DNA of 39,776 nt from an uncultured Pelagibacteraceae bacterium (GTDB taxonomy: Bacteria; Pseudomonadota; Alphaproteobacteria; Pelagibacterales; Pelagibacteraceae). Location: assembly GCA_902522365.1 (NCBI GenBank), contig CABYVH010000007.1:1-39776 (forward strand), given 5' to 3'. A program made the position numbers and the translations under genes. This document shows positions 16,908 through 24,505 of the stretch, piece by piece; position 1 is the stretch's first letter; the number at the start of each line of letters is the position of its first letter. A model generated the notes under the pieces. It did no database searches and was not told the origin of the DNA. It saw only the letters and a list, made by a program, of their open reading frames with translations.

Positions 16908-18239
16908 TTAAAAACCTAAACTTTTGCCCATTATTTTATCAGGAAGCCAAGTAACAATTTCAGGAAAAATACACAAAATTAATATAGCTAAAGCCATAAT
17001 TATCATAAAAGGTATAGATCCTTTTAATATTTCAGATAAACTAACGTCAGGTGTAATACCCTTGATAATATAAAGGTTTAGTCCAACGGGTGGAGTAATA
17101 AGACCAATTTCCATATTTATCGTAAATACGATTGCAAACCAATACGGATCGAATCCTAAAGTGGTTATAACTGGTAACAATATTGCAGAGGTCATTACTA
17201 TAACGGCAACTGGTGGTAAGAAGAAACCAGCTATAAGTAAAAAAATATTAATTAAAATAAATACTACCCATTTGTTAGAGCTTAACTCGACCATGCTCTG
17301 GGCTAAAGATTGTGTTACGTAAAGTTGTGATAAGGTAAATGCAAAAAGGTAAGATGCAGCGATAATAAACATTATCATCACACTTTCTTTCATTGAAACT
17401 TTAACAATATTCCATATTTTTTTCGGTTGATAAATTTTGTAAACAACAGCGATCAATACAAAAACTAAAAATGCTCCAACACCTGAAGCTTCTGAAGGTG
17501 TCGCAACTCCACCATATAACACGTATAGGACACCGGCTATGATAGCTAAGAAAGGAAGAATTCTTGGTAACACCTCAATTTTTTCTTTTAATGTTGGGGG
17601 TGTTCTATTCTTTAAAGCTCTTGCAGAATCTTTGTCAATAAAATAACTATGTATAAGAGCCCATATTGCAAACATACCTGCCAACATAAACCCTGGTATC
17701 AAACCACATAAAAACAATCTTCCTATTGATGTTCCGGTTGCAATTCCATAAACAATTAAAACAATACTTGGAGGGATTAAAACTCCTAAAGTTCCACCGG
17801 CCGCTATTGTTCCTGTTGCTATTTGATCTGAGTACCCTCTTTTTCTCATTTCAGGTATACCCATGGTTCCAATTGCTGCGCAAGTTGCAGGACTTGATCC
17901 ACTTAGGGCAGCGAAAACTGAACAAGCACCAATATTAGAAATTACAAGTCCGCCTGGAACCCTCCAAAGCCATCTATCTAACCCGGTATATAAATCTTTT
18001 CCCGCTGGAGAGTTAGCAACAGCCATTCCCATTAAAATAAACATTGGTATTGAAAGTAAAACAAAAGAATTTAATCCAGCATAAAATGTTTCTGCGAACA
18101 CATCTAACATTTGAAAGCCTTCAAATGTAACTAAAAGTGCTATTGAGACAAAACTCAGACCAAATGCAATTGGTATTCCAGAAAATAAAACTATCAACGT
18201 GAAAACTGCAACTATTACAGCTATTAATAAAGGATCCAT
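16908..18239 (-). CDS. dctM: TRAP transporter large permease (DctM type)
   Basis: The main translocation subunit of a tripartite ATP-independent periplasmic transporter, driven by the sodium or proton gradient. The 443-residue protein has about twelve hydrophobic segments. Hallmarks seen are SIPMFILMGMAVANSPAGKD, AALSGSSPATCAAIGTMGIP, GGTLGVLIPPSIVLIVYG and, near the end, NMEIGLITPPVGLNLYII. The ATG overlaps the dctQ stop as TAATG. It belongs to dctP-dctQ-dctM and is followed by malonyl-CoA decarboxylase. The subunit type is certain, but the symbol does not imply C4-dicarboxylate specificity; context points to malonate or a related diacid. Confidence 0.95.
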   Translation of the reverse strand: MDPLLIAVIVAVFTLIVLFSGIPIAFGLSFVSIALLVTFEGFQMLDVFAETFYAGLNSFVLLSIPMFILMGMAVANSPAGKDLYTGLDRWLWRVPGGLVISNIGACSVFAALSGSSPATCAAIGTMGIPEMRKRGYSDQIATGTIAAGGTLGVLIPPSIVLIVYGIATGTSIGRLFLCGLIPGFMLAGMFAIWALIHSYFIDKDSARALKNRTPPTLKEKIEVLPRILPFLAIIAGVLYVLYGGVATPSEASGVGAFLVFVLIAVVYKIYQPKKIWNIVKVSMKESVMIMFIIAASYLFAFTLSQLYVTQSLAQSMVELSSNKWVVFILINIFLLIAGFFLPPVAVIVMTSAILLPVITTLGFDPYWFAIVFTINMEIGLITPPVGLNLYIIKGITPDVSLSEILKGSIPFMIIMALAILILCIFPEIVTWLPDKIMGKSLGF

Positions 18240-18733
18240 TAATTACCATCCTCCTCGTCAACAAGCTTAATAATTTCTGCTATGTATTGAAGTATCATTA
18301 GTACAGCTCCAATCATCATTGATGAATAAGGTATCCATAAAGGCGGGTCCCAAACTGTTCCTGTTGAATAATTTTTAGTAAAAGCTTCTTCAACCATTAA
18401 ATAACCAAAATAGAATAAAATTATAAAAAATAATAAGCTAATTAATGAGGTAAATATTTTAAGTCTTAGAATATTTTTTTTTGATAAAAAATCATAAATC
18501 CACTCCATGCTAACATGCGCTTTTTCACTTAAGACATAAGCACTGCCAATAAAAGTTGAAGCAACTAAAAGCATTGTGACTAGTTCAGTTTGCCATGTGA
18601 TTGCTCTTTGAAAAAAGTATCTTTCAAATACTAATTCAACGATTACCAAAATTGAAAATATTAAGGCTAGAACTGCAAAGGCACCACATGCCTTTGAGGA
18701 AAAACTACAAAATTTTAAATATTGTTCTTTCAT
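18239..18733 (-). CDS. dctQ: TRAP transporter small permease (DctQ type)
   Basis: Small membrane subunit of the TRAP transporter, 164 residues with four hydrophobic segments. The family pattern is visible in the WQTELVTMLLVASTFIGSAY region after the second helix and in VSMEWIYDFLS. Its ATG immediately follows the T-run of the hairpin at 18734-18768, so no Shine-Dalgarno sequence is possible between hairpin and start; translation may depend on readthrough of that element or on a leaderless-like mode. The stop overlaps the dctM start by one base, giving tight coupling of the two membrane subunits. Confidence 0.92.
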   Translation of the reverse strand: MKEQYLKFCSFSSKACGAFAVLALIFSILVIVELVFERYFFQRAITWQTELVTMLLVASTFIGSAYVLSEKAHVSMEWIYDFLSKKNILRLKIFTSLISLLFFIILFYFGYLMVEEAFTKNYSTGTVWDPPLWIPYSSMMIGAVLMILQYIAEIIKLVDEEDGN

Positions 18734-18768
18734 AAAAAAACCCCCACTTAATATTCTAAGTAGGGGTT
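18734..18768 (-). terminator. Hairpin plus U-tract between dctP and dctQ (terminator/attenuator)
   Basis: Read on the minus strand, a 12-base stem with one mismatch (arms 18757-18768 and 18739-18750, containing GGGG/CCCC) and a 6-base loop is followed by seven T bases at 18740-18734. This is the form of a rho-independent terminator. It sits 13 bases after the dctP stop and directly before the dctQ ATG, so it probably ends most transcripts after the binding-protein gene and lets a fraction continue into dctQ-dctM-mcd. Confidence 0.85.
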
Positions 18769-18780
18769 CTTTATATTGTT

Positions 18781-19791
18781 TTACTTAACTGCTAAAGCCA
18801 TTTCCATAAGTTTGTCTCCACCTGGTACTTTTTTGGCGAACTCTTTATGCGAAGTTTGTTTTGCAATTTCAATCCATGCAGCATGGTCTTCTGCCGTCAT
18901 GTAAGCTAATTTAACACCTGCAGCTTTATAAGCATCTTCAAATTTCTTATCTAAATTTGCTACTTGAGCTGTCATGTATTTCTCTGCAACTTTTCCTGCT
19001 TTCATTAAAGCATCTTGTTGTTTTGCATTAAGTTTATCAAAACTCATTTTTGACATTAAAATTGGCTCATACATAAACCATAGACCATATTCTCCTGGAG
19101 GAGTTGCACAAGTAACTTGTTCGTAAATTTTGTAACTTACAAAACTTCCAGAACTTGTGTTTGCACCAGTTAATACACCCGTTTGTAGACCAGTATAAAT
19201 CTCAGAAGATGGCATACTTTGTATTCCAGCACCTGCACCAGCTAACATTTGGTTAAATGCTTTACCAGCAGCTCTCATAACTTGTCCTTTAACATCAGAT
19301 GGATTTGTTATGCAGTTAGTTTTAGAGGCAAAACCCCCACCTAACCAGGCGTCAGATAAAACAACTACACCAGCGTTATTAATTATTTTTTTAATTTCCA
19401 CCATCATAGGTGATTTATTAAAACGTAATGCATGGTCATGATTTTTTACAGTGCCAGGCATAAGAGTTGCATCAAATTCTGGATGGAATTTTGCAGCATA
19501 TCCTAATGGAAAAGCAGATATATCCAATTGACCTGTAGTCATTGGTTTCCACTGTTCTTTTGGTTTATAAAGTGATTTTGCAGGATAAATTCTGATATCT
19601 ATATCTACACCTGCTTTTTTAACTTCATCGGCAATTATTTGTACCATCTCGTGTCTTGGATCATATGAGCCATCTGCTCTAGGCGTTCCTGGCCATTGGT
19701 GACTTGCTTTTAGTGTCACAGCATATGCTGATCCGATTAATGAGAAAGCTAAAAATAATGTTATGAAATAAAAACTAATTTTTTTAAACAT
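18781..19791 (-). CDS. dctP: TRAP transporter substrate-binding protein (DctP family)
   Basis: Periplasmic solute receptor of the TRAP system, 336 residues. A signal peptide is clear: MFKKI, a hydrophobic core, and cleavage after AYA at about residue 24. The conserved carboxylate-binding arginine of the family is R173 in GQVMRAAGKAFN, consistent with an organic-acid ligand. Other family stretches are SSEIYTGLQTGVLTGANT and FEDAYKAAGVKL. A strong AGGGG ribosome site precedes the ATG, unlike most genes here, as expected for an abundant receptor. A hairpin terminator follows the stop. The ligand is inferred to be malonate or a related acid from the downstream malonyl-CoA decarboxylase; sequence alone does not fix it. 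Confidence 0.95.
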   Translation of the reverse strand: MFKKISFYFITLFLAFSLIGSAYAVTLKASHQWPGTPRADGSYDPRHEMVQIIADEVKKAGVDIDIRIYPAKSLYKPKEQWKPMTTGQLDISAFPLGYAAKFHPEFDATLMPGTVKNHDHALRFNKSPMMVEIKKIINNAGVVVLSDAWLGGGFASKTNCITNPSDVKGQVMRAAGKAFNQMLAGAGAGIQSMPSSEIYTGLQTGVLTGANTSSGSFVSYKIYEQVTCATPPGEYGLWFMYEPILMSKMSFDKLNAKQQDALMKAGKVAEKYMTAQVANLDKKFEDAYKAAGVKLAYMTAEDHAAWIEIAKQTSHKEFAKKVPGGDKLMEMALAVK

Positions 19792-19882
19792 ATTATTTCC
19801 CCTCTTTAGATTAATTTAATTAATTATATTAAATTGAACTTAAGTCTAAGAGTCAATATAAGTATTTGTCATATAAGAAGTT
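19792..19882. promoter_or_regulatory. Divergent promoter region dctP / CoA-transferase
   Basis: A 91-base gap between divergent starts. It holds an 8-base inverted repeat AATTTAAT-N7-ATTAAATT (19813-19835) that could be an operator shared by both genes, although such A+T repeats also arise by chance in this background. AGGGG sits just before dctP, while the rightward gene has no clear Shine-Dalgarno sequence. No regulator gene is adjacent. Confidence 0.4.
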
Positions 19883-21025
19883 ATGGATGGACCATTAAAA
19901 AATTTATTAGTCGTTGATTTAACAAGGGTTTTAGTTGGGCCTTATTGTACAATGATACTCTCGGATTTAGGTGCGAGAGTTATTAAAATTGAAGCTCCAG
20001 AAATAGGTGACGACTCGAGAAAATTTGGTCCTTTTGTTAAAGATTATTCTGCATACTTTATGTCCCTAAATAGAGGAAAAGAAAGTATTGCTTTAAATTT
20101 AAAGAATGAAGATGACAAAAAAATATTTAAAAAAATATTATCTAAGGCTGATATCTTGGTTGAAAATTTTAAGCCTGGCACATTGGATAAATGGGGTTTT
20201 GGTTGGAAAGATGTTAGTAAAAAGTATCCTAAATTAATTTATGCATCTGCATCCGGTTTTGGACAAACTGGACCTTTAAAAGAATTACCTGCATACGATA
20301 TGGTGGTTCAAGGCATGGGTGGTTTAATGAGTGTAACAGGTCATCCAAATTCTGAACCTACCAGAGTTGGGACGTCGATTGGGGACATAACTGCAGGATT
20401 ATTTACTGCAATAGGAATAAATGCAGCTTTGTATGATAGACAAAAAACGGGTAAAGGTGCTTTTATTGATGTCTCTATGCTAGATTGTCAGATTGCTATT
20501 TTAGAAAATGCAATTGCAAGATATCTCTCTAAAAAGGAAATTCCTGGTCCGATGGGTTCAAGACATCCCTCTATCGCTCCTTTTGAAGCATTCAAAACAA
20601 AAGATAGTTACATAATCATTGCAGCTGGGAATGATAAACTTTTTTCAAAACTTTGCGACGTATTAAAAATTTCTGAAATAACGAACGATGAAAGATTTAA
20701 TACTAATTCATTAAGATGTGAAAACATGGATCAGTTAAAAGAAATTTTTGAAAAAAAATTAAGTTTAAAAATTACAGATGAATGGGTCAAGGAAATGGAG
20801 GAATTAAAAATTCCTTGTGGACCAATTTTTAACATTAAACAGGCTGTTGAAAATCCTCAAATCAAAAAGAGGAATATGATTATAAAATCTTATCATAAAG
20901 TAATTGGGGAATTTAAATCAGCAGGAAATCCTATAAAAATGTCTACTTACAAAGACGAAGAAACTAGAGGAGATATACCTGATTTAGATGAACACAGAGA
21001 AAAGATAATAAAAGAGTTTAGTTAA
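19883..21025 (+). CDS. Family III CoA-transferase (CaiB/BaiF/Frc)
   Basis: Transfers CoA between carboxylic acids through an aspartyl-CoA thioester. The 380-residue protein has VVDLTRVLVGPYCTMILSDLGA at the N-terminus, NRGKESIALNL, the catalytic aspartate D168 in VGTSIGDITAG (equivalent to formyl-CoA transferase D169), KTGKGAFIDVSMLD and the C-terminal IPCGPIFNI. It diverges from dctP across 91 bases. In this context it could charge an imported diacid such as malonate using acetyl-CoA or succinyl-CoA, which would feed malonyl-CoA decarboxylase; this is inference. Its stop abuts the rpoZ stop on the other strand (TAATTA at 21023-21028). Confidence 0.92.
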   Translation: MDGPLKNLLVVDLTRVLVGPYCTMILSDLGARVIKIEAPEIGDDSRKFGPFVKDYSAYFMSLNRGKESIALNLKNEDDKKIFKKILSKADILVENFKPGTLDKWGFGWKDVSKKYPKLIYASASGFGQTGPLKELPAYDMVVQGMGGLMSVTGHPNSEPTRVGTSIGDITAGLFTAIGINAALYDRQKTGKGAFIDVSMLDCQIAILENAIARYLSKKEIPGPMGSRHPSIAPFEAFKTKDSYIIIAAGNDKLFSKLCDVLKISEITNDERFNTNSLRCENMDQLKEIFEKKLSLKITDEWVKEMEELKIPCGPIFNIKQAVENPQIKKRNMIIKSYHKVIGEFKSAGNPIKMSTYKDEETRGDIPDLDEHREKIIKEFS

Positions 21026-21550
21026 TTATTCTTGATTTTCTGTTTCTGAAGCCTCAGATACAGTTTCCTCTTGATCTTTCATTTCGTCTAAAGAAACATC
21101 AGCTTCTTCTTCTTGTAATTCTTCAACAGGTTCAGAACTAGGTTGCTCGATAGTATTTTGTAATTCCGCTAAATCATCTTTTGATACTTGGATTTTTTCT
21201 GGAATTTTTCTTGCTCTTTTAGATGGGAGTATTGGAATACCACTCTTTGAAATTTCACCTTTGTAAAGATTTTCAAAATCATCGCCTATATCATCCTCAT
21301 CTTCAGATGAGTCATCAACTTGCTCAACATGTTTTCTTAATTTATATACTGCTGCATCAGTTAAATCTGGAACTTTAATTGTTTCTTCAGCTATTTCTCT
21401 TAATGCTATAACAGTGTTTTTATCGTTATCTCTATCTAATGTTGGTTCTAATCCTGAGTTAAGCTGTGTTGCTCTTTCTTTTGCAACCAATACTAATTCA
21501 TAAGGACTTTCGACTTTATCAATACAATCTTCAACTGTAACTCTTGCCAT
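21026..21550 (-). CDS. rpoZ: RNA polymerase omega subunit with long acidic C-terminal extension
   Basis: Small subunit that binds the beta-prime subunit and assists RNA polymerase assembly. Residues 1-75 are canonical: MARVTVEDC at the start, the [16 protein letters not shown] helix, and [17 protein letters not shown]. The protein then continues for about 100 residues of acidic, low-complexity sequence rich in Glu, Asp and Ser (for example [13 protein letters not shown]), with a short basic island KRARKIPEK in between. Ordinary omega subunits are 70-130 residues, so 174 is long. The usual alphaproteobacterial neighbours are absent here. The MFS gene ends 42 bases upstream on the same strand. 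Confidence 0.92.
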   Translation of the reverse strand: MARVTVEDCIDKVESPYELVLVAKERATQLNSGLEPTLDRDNDKNTVIALREIAEETIKVPDLTDAAVYKLRKHVEQVDDSSEDEDDIGDDFENLYKGEISKSGIPILPSKRARKIPEKIQVSKDDLAELQNTIEQPSSEPVEELQEEEADVSLDEMKDQEETVSEASETENQE

Positions 21551-21592
21551 GGTCGGTTAGATACACCCCGAATATAAAAAAATCAAGCAGTA

Positions 21593-22801
21593 TTAAAGAT
21601 AAACTGGATTTAGTTTTTTTCTAACACTGAAAAGTAAGACTATAGAGCATGAAATCGATACTGCTGATATAATTGCTATTTTTTCAATAGAATAGCCAGC
21701 ATCAATCAAAATTCCAAATAAAGCAGTGCCAAACGCAGTAGCAAAAACCATTAAAGCAGTTGTTAAAGCTTTAATTGAGCCAATATATTTTACTCCATAT
21801 ATTTCAGCCCAAGTTGAAGATCCCAATAAATTAGCTAAACCGTTGGATATTCCAATTAAACCTAAAAATAAGAAAGCTGATTGCGAGGCATCAAAATACA
21901 TAATAACAAATGTTGCAAGCAATAAAGGAATGTTCATGTATATAAGTAATTTTCTACTTGTTAATTTATCAATCAAATATCCAGAGACTAATAAAGTGAT
22001 AACAGAACAAATCGAGTAGGACATAAAGGATTGTGCTATTGTGTACTCACCCCACCCTTTAGAGTTTACGATAAATGATTGGTAAACAAAGACACCTGTA
22101 GCAATCCATGGCATTGCTAACATATTAAGTGATATAATATAAAATCTATAATCTCCCAAAACTTCTATTCTTTTCCACTGTTTAATTTTTTCTTCTTTGA
22201 ATTTTGCATCTTGATCTGTTTCTCTGGTATCTAGCTTTACATCTTTAACTAAAAAATAAGATGCTAAAGGTAAAATTATTAAAACTGATATTGAAATTAT
22301 TATCCAAATATTTTGCCAAGCCATCAATGTTAAAGAATAAACTATGAGAACTGGTAGAATAAATTCTGCTGAAGATAAACCAAACCAAATCATACTTAAC
22401 GCTCGTCCCCTAGACTTTGTAAAATATCTAGAGATTGTAGTTGACGCTGTGTGAGACATCATTCCTTGACCAGAAAATCTCATTAGAAATATCGCTACAA
22501 ATAAAAAAACTATTGATGAGATTTTTGAAAAGAAAAAGCTTGAAAATGAGAGGAGTATTGTTACGAAAATAGCAAACTTTAGTACATTTACATCATCAAT
22601 TTTTTTTCCAATCCAAATAACAAGTAAGCTGCTACAAAGAGTTGCAGATGCATAAATCGTTCCAAATTGGCCATGACTAATAGCAAGAGTTTCTCTAATA
22701 CTGGAATTGAACAAGCCGATAAAAAAACTCTGTCCAAAACTTGAAAAAAATGTAAATATAAAACCAAATATAATTACTTTTAAACTTAAACTTTTAAACA
22801 T
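21593..22801 (-). CDS. Major facilitator superfamily permease
   Basis: Inner-membrane secondary transporter of 402 residues with about twelve hydrophobic segments. The loop after the second helix reads IGKKIDDVNVLK, a relaxed form of the MFS motif A, and SGYLIDKLTSRK is the equivalent loop in the C-terminal half. A charged central loop (RETDQDAKFKEEKIKQWKR) separates the two six-helix bundles. The substrate cannot be told. Its start lies only 11 bases from the start of the divergent dehydrogenase gene, so its promoter must be within that gene or the transcript is leaderless. Linkage to the dehydrogenase suggests an organic-acid substrate, weakly. Confidence 0.87.
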   Translation of the reverse strand: MFKSLSLKVIIFGFIFTFFSSFGQSFFIGLFNSSIRETLAISHGQFGTIYASATLCSSLLVIWIGKKIDDVNVLKFAIFVTILLSFSSFFFSKISSIVFLFVAIFLMRFSGQGMMSHTASTTISRYFTKSRGRALSMIWFGLSSAEFILPVLIVYSLTLMAWQNIWIIISISVLIILPLASYFLVKDVKLDTRETDQDAKFKEEKIKQWKRIEVLGDYRFYIISLNMLAMPWIATGVFVYQSFIVNSKGWGEYTIAQSFMSYSICSVITLLVSGYLIDKLTSRKLLIYMNIPLLLATFVIMYFDASQSAFLFLGLIGISNGLANLLGSSTWAEIYGVKYIGSIKALTTALMVFATAFGTALFGILIDAGYSIEKIAIISAVSISCSIVLLFSVRKKLNPVYL

Positions 22802-22812
22802 ATAAAAAAATT

Positions 22813-23688
22813 ATGACTTGTAATGTTGCTTTCATAGGTCTCGGTGTAATGGGATATCCGATGGCTGGTTATATATCAAAAGCTGGCCACAATGTAACTG
22901 TTTTTAACAGAACTAGTGCTAAAGCTGAGAAATGGACTTCAGAATATAAAGGTAAGATGGCTTCTACTCCTAAAGAAGCTGCAGAGGGTGCCGATTTTAT
23001 TTTCACGTGCGTTGGTAATGATAATGATCTAAAAGAAGTATCATTAGGTGAACATGGATTATTTCATAGCGCTAAAGAAGGTGCTATTTACATAGACAAC
23101 TCAACCGTTTCAGCAGAAATATCAAGAGAACTTTATAAAAGTGCAAAAGAAAAAGGATTTGCATTTTTAGATGCTCCTATATCTGGAGGACAATCAGGTG
23201 CTGAAGGTGGGATATTGACTGTTATGGTAGGTGGTGATGATGAGGCATTTAAAAAAGCTGAACCTGTAATCGATTGTTACAGCAAAAAAGTAAAATTAAT
23301 TGGTCCATCAGGAAGTGGACAACTAACCAAAATGATGAATCAGATGTGTATTGCAGGAGTTGTTCAAGGTTTATCTGAGGCTATTAACTTCGGTATAAAC
23401 GCTGGATTGGATATTGATAAGGTTATGGAAACTATATCAAAGGGCGCGGCACAATCTTGGCAAATGGAAAATAGATACAAAACTATGGTTGAGGATAAGT
23501 TTGATTATGGTTTTGCAGTTGATTGGATGAGAAAAGATTTAAAAATTGTAATTGAAGAAGCAAAAAGAAATGGTTCGCCTGTTCCAATCACTGAAATTGT
23601 TGATGAGTATTATGCTGATGTTCAGAAAATGGGCGGCAATCGTTGGGATAGTTCTAGTCTAATCGCTAGACTTAAAAAAAAGAAATAA
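22813..23688 (+). CDS. Beta-hydroxyacid dehydrogenase (3-hydroxyisobutyrate / tartronate semialdehyde reductase family)
   Basis: NAD(P)-dependent oxidoreductase of 291 residues. The N-terminal Rossmann domain begins with the dinucleotide motif GLGVMGYPMAGY (9-20), and NRT at the end of strand two favours NADP as cofactor. Substrate-binding DAPISGGQSGAEGG is at 120-133, and the catalytic lysine is K173 in LTKMMNQ. The C-terminal half is all helical. Members include 3-hydroxyisobutyrate dehydrogenase, tartronate semialdehyde reductase and succinate semialdehyde reductase; I cannot choose between them. It heads a plus-strand trio with a PNPOx-like protein and a small membrane protein, and diverges from an MFS permease with an 11-base gap. 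Confidence 0.9.
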   Translation: MTCNVAFIGLGVMGYPMAGYISKAGHNVTVFNRTSAKAEKWTSEYKGKMASTPKEAAEGADFIFTCVGNDNDLKEVSLGEHGLFHSAKEGAIYIDNSTVSAEISRELYKSAKEKGFAFLDAPISGGQSGAEGGILTVMVGGDDEAFKKAEPVIDCYSKKVKLIGPSGSGQLTKMMNQMCIAGVVQGLSEAINFGINAGLDIDKVMETISKGAAQSWQMENRYKTMVEDKFDYGFAVDWMRKDLKIVIEEAKRNGSPVPITEIVDEYYADVQKMGGNRWDSSSLIARLKKKK

Positions 23689-23692
23689 ACCA

Positions 23693-24298
23693 ATGACAAA
23701 TACTGTCCCATATTATGAGGACTTTTCCGAAATAAAAAAAAAAATTTGGTTAATGCTTGATGATGCTGTAACGAATAGATCGTCACCATTTAGAATTCCA
23801 GTTTTTGTTTGTGGTGATCAGTCAGACTTTGATGGAAGAATTGTTGTTCTTAGAAAATCAGACCAATATAGTAATATGCTTCAATTCCATAGCGACATTA
23901 GATCAGACAAAATTCCAAAACTAAAAAAGAATAGCAATGCAGCGCTTATATTCTATGATAAAGAAGAAAAAATTCAGCTCCGAGTCAAAGTAGATTGTAT
24001 AGTCAATCATGAAAATGAAATAACCGAGCAATCATGGTTAAAAACAGCTCACATAAGTCGAAAATGTTATCTAGTAAACAATGGACCAGGGACAGAAACG
24101 GATGAACCAAGCTCAGGTTTAAGTGAAGATATTGAAAAGTCAGGCTTTACAATGGAGCAAAGTGAAGAGGGTTATAAAAACTTTACAGTTATACAATGTA
24201 ATATCAAAAGTATTGAATGGCTTTATCTTGCAGCAAAAGGCCATAGAAGAGCAAGATTTGATATTACAAATGATAATCAAAACTGGCTAATTCCTTAA
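23693..24298 (+). CDS. Pyridoxamine 5'-phosphate oxidase-like FMN-binding protein
   Basis: A 201-residue protein of the PNPOx-like split-barrel flavoprotein superfamily. Seen: DGRIVVLRKSD (strand and FMN phosphate contact), SDIRSDKIPKLKKNSNAALIFYD, which is the usual FMN-binding DxRSxKxxxL-like turn, and the C-terminal EWLYLAAKGHRRARFD, matching the closing strand of the family. True PdxH signatures are incomplete, so vitamin B6 synthesis is not assured; F420-like or FMN reductase functions are also found in this fold. The gene starts 4 bases after the dehydrogenase stop and ends 2 bases before the small membrane protein gene, so the three are one transcript. Confidence 0.83.
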   Translation: MTNTVPYYEDFSEIKKKIWLMLDDAVTNRSSPFRIPVFVCGDQSDFDGRIVVLRKSDQYSNMLQFHSDIRSDKIPKLKKNSNAALIFYDKEEKIQLRVKVDCIVNHENEITEQSWLKTAHISRKCYLVNNGPGTETDEPSSGLSEDIEKSGFTMEQSEEGYKNFTVIQCNIKSIEWLYLAAKGHRRARFDITNDNQNWLIP

Positions 24299-24300
24299 AA

Positions 24301-24504
24301 ATGTTAAATGGATTTATTATTGCTGTAGCACTTGTTTTAGGTGGCTTAGCTGTAATGAGATTTGGTATTTTCCAAATCAGAAAATTTAAAAAGGGTGAAA
24401 CTAGAGTTACTAAGAAAGTTAGTGAACAAATAGCTTTTTTAATATTTTTTGTAATTATTTTAGGATTAATTGTTTATTCTGTTAATGATTGGCTTTTTAG
24501 ATAA
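24301..24504 (+). CDS. Small two-helix membrane protein of unknown function (67 aa)
   Basis: I do not recognise a family. The product has a hydrophobic segment at about residues 4-26, a short basic loop (RKFKKGETRVTKK) and a second hydrophobic segment at about 43-63, giving a helical hairpin with the positive loop presumably cytoplasmic. It starts two bases after the PNPOx-like gene and is clearly co-transcribed with it. The codon choice and good reading frame agree with its neighbours, which supports its being real. Its TAA stop is one base from the stop of the convergent metalloprotease-like gene. Confidence 0.72.
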   Translation: MLNGFIIAVALVLGGLAVMRFGIFQIRKFKKGETRVTKKVSEQIAFLIFFVIILGLIVYSVNDWLFR

Positions 24505-24505
24505 A

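Noticed and set aside
21726..22019. 97-codon plus-strand frame inside the MFS gene
   Set aside because: Antisense shadow, no family signature.
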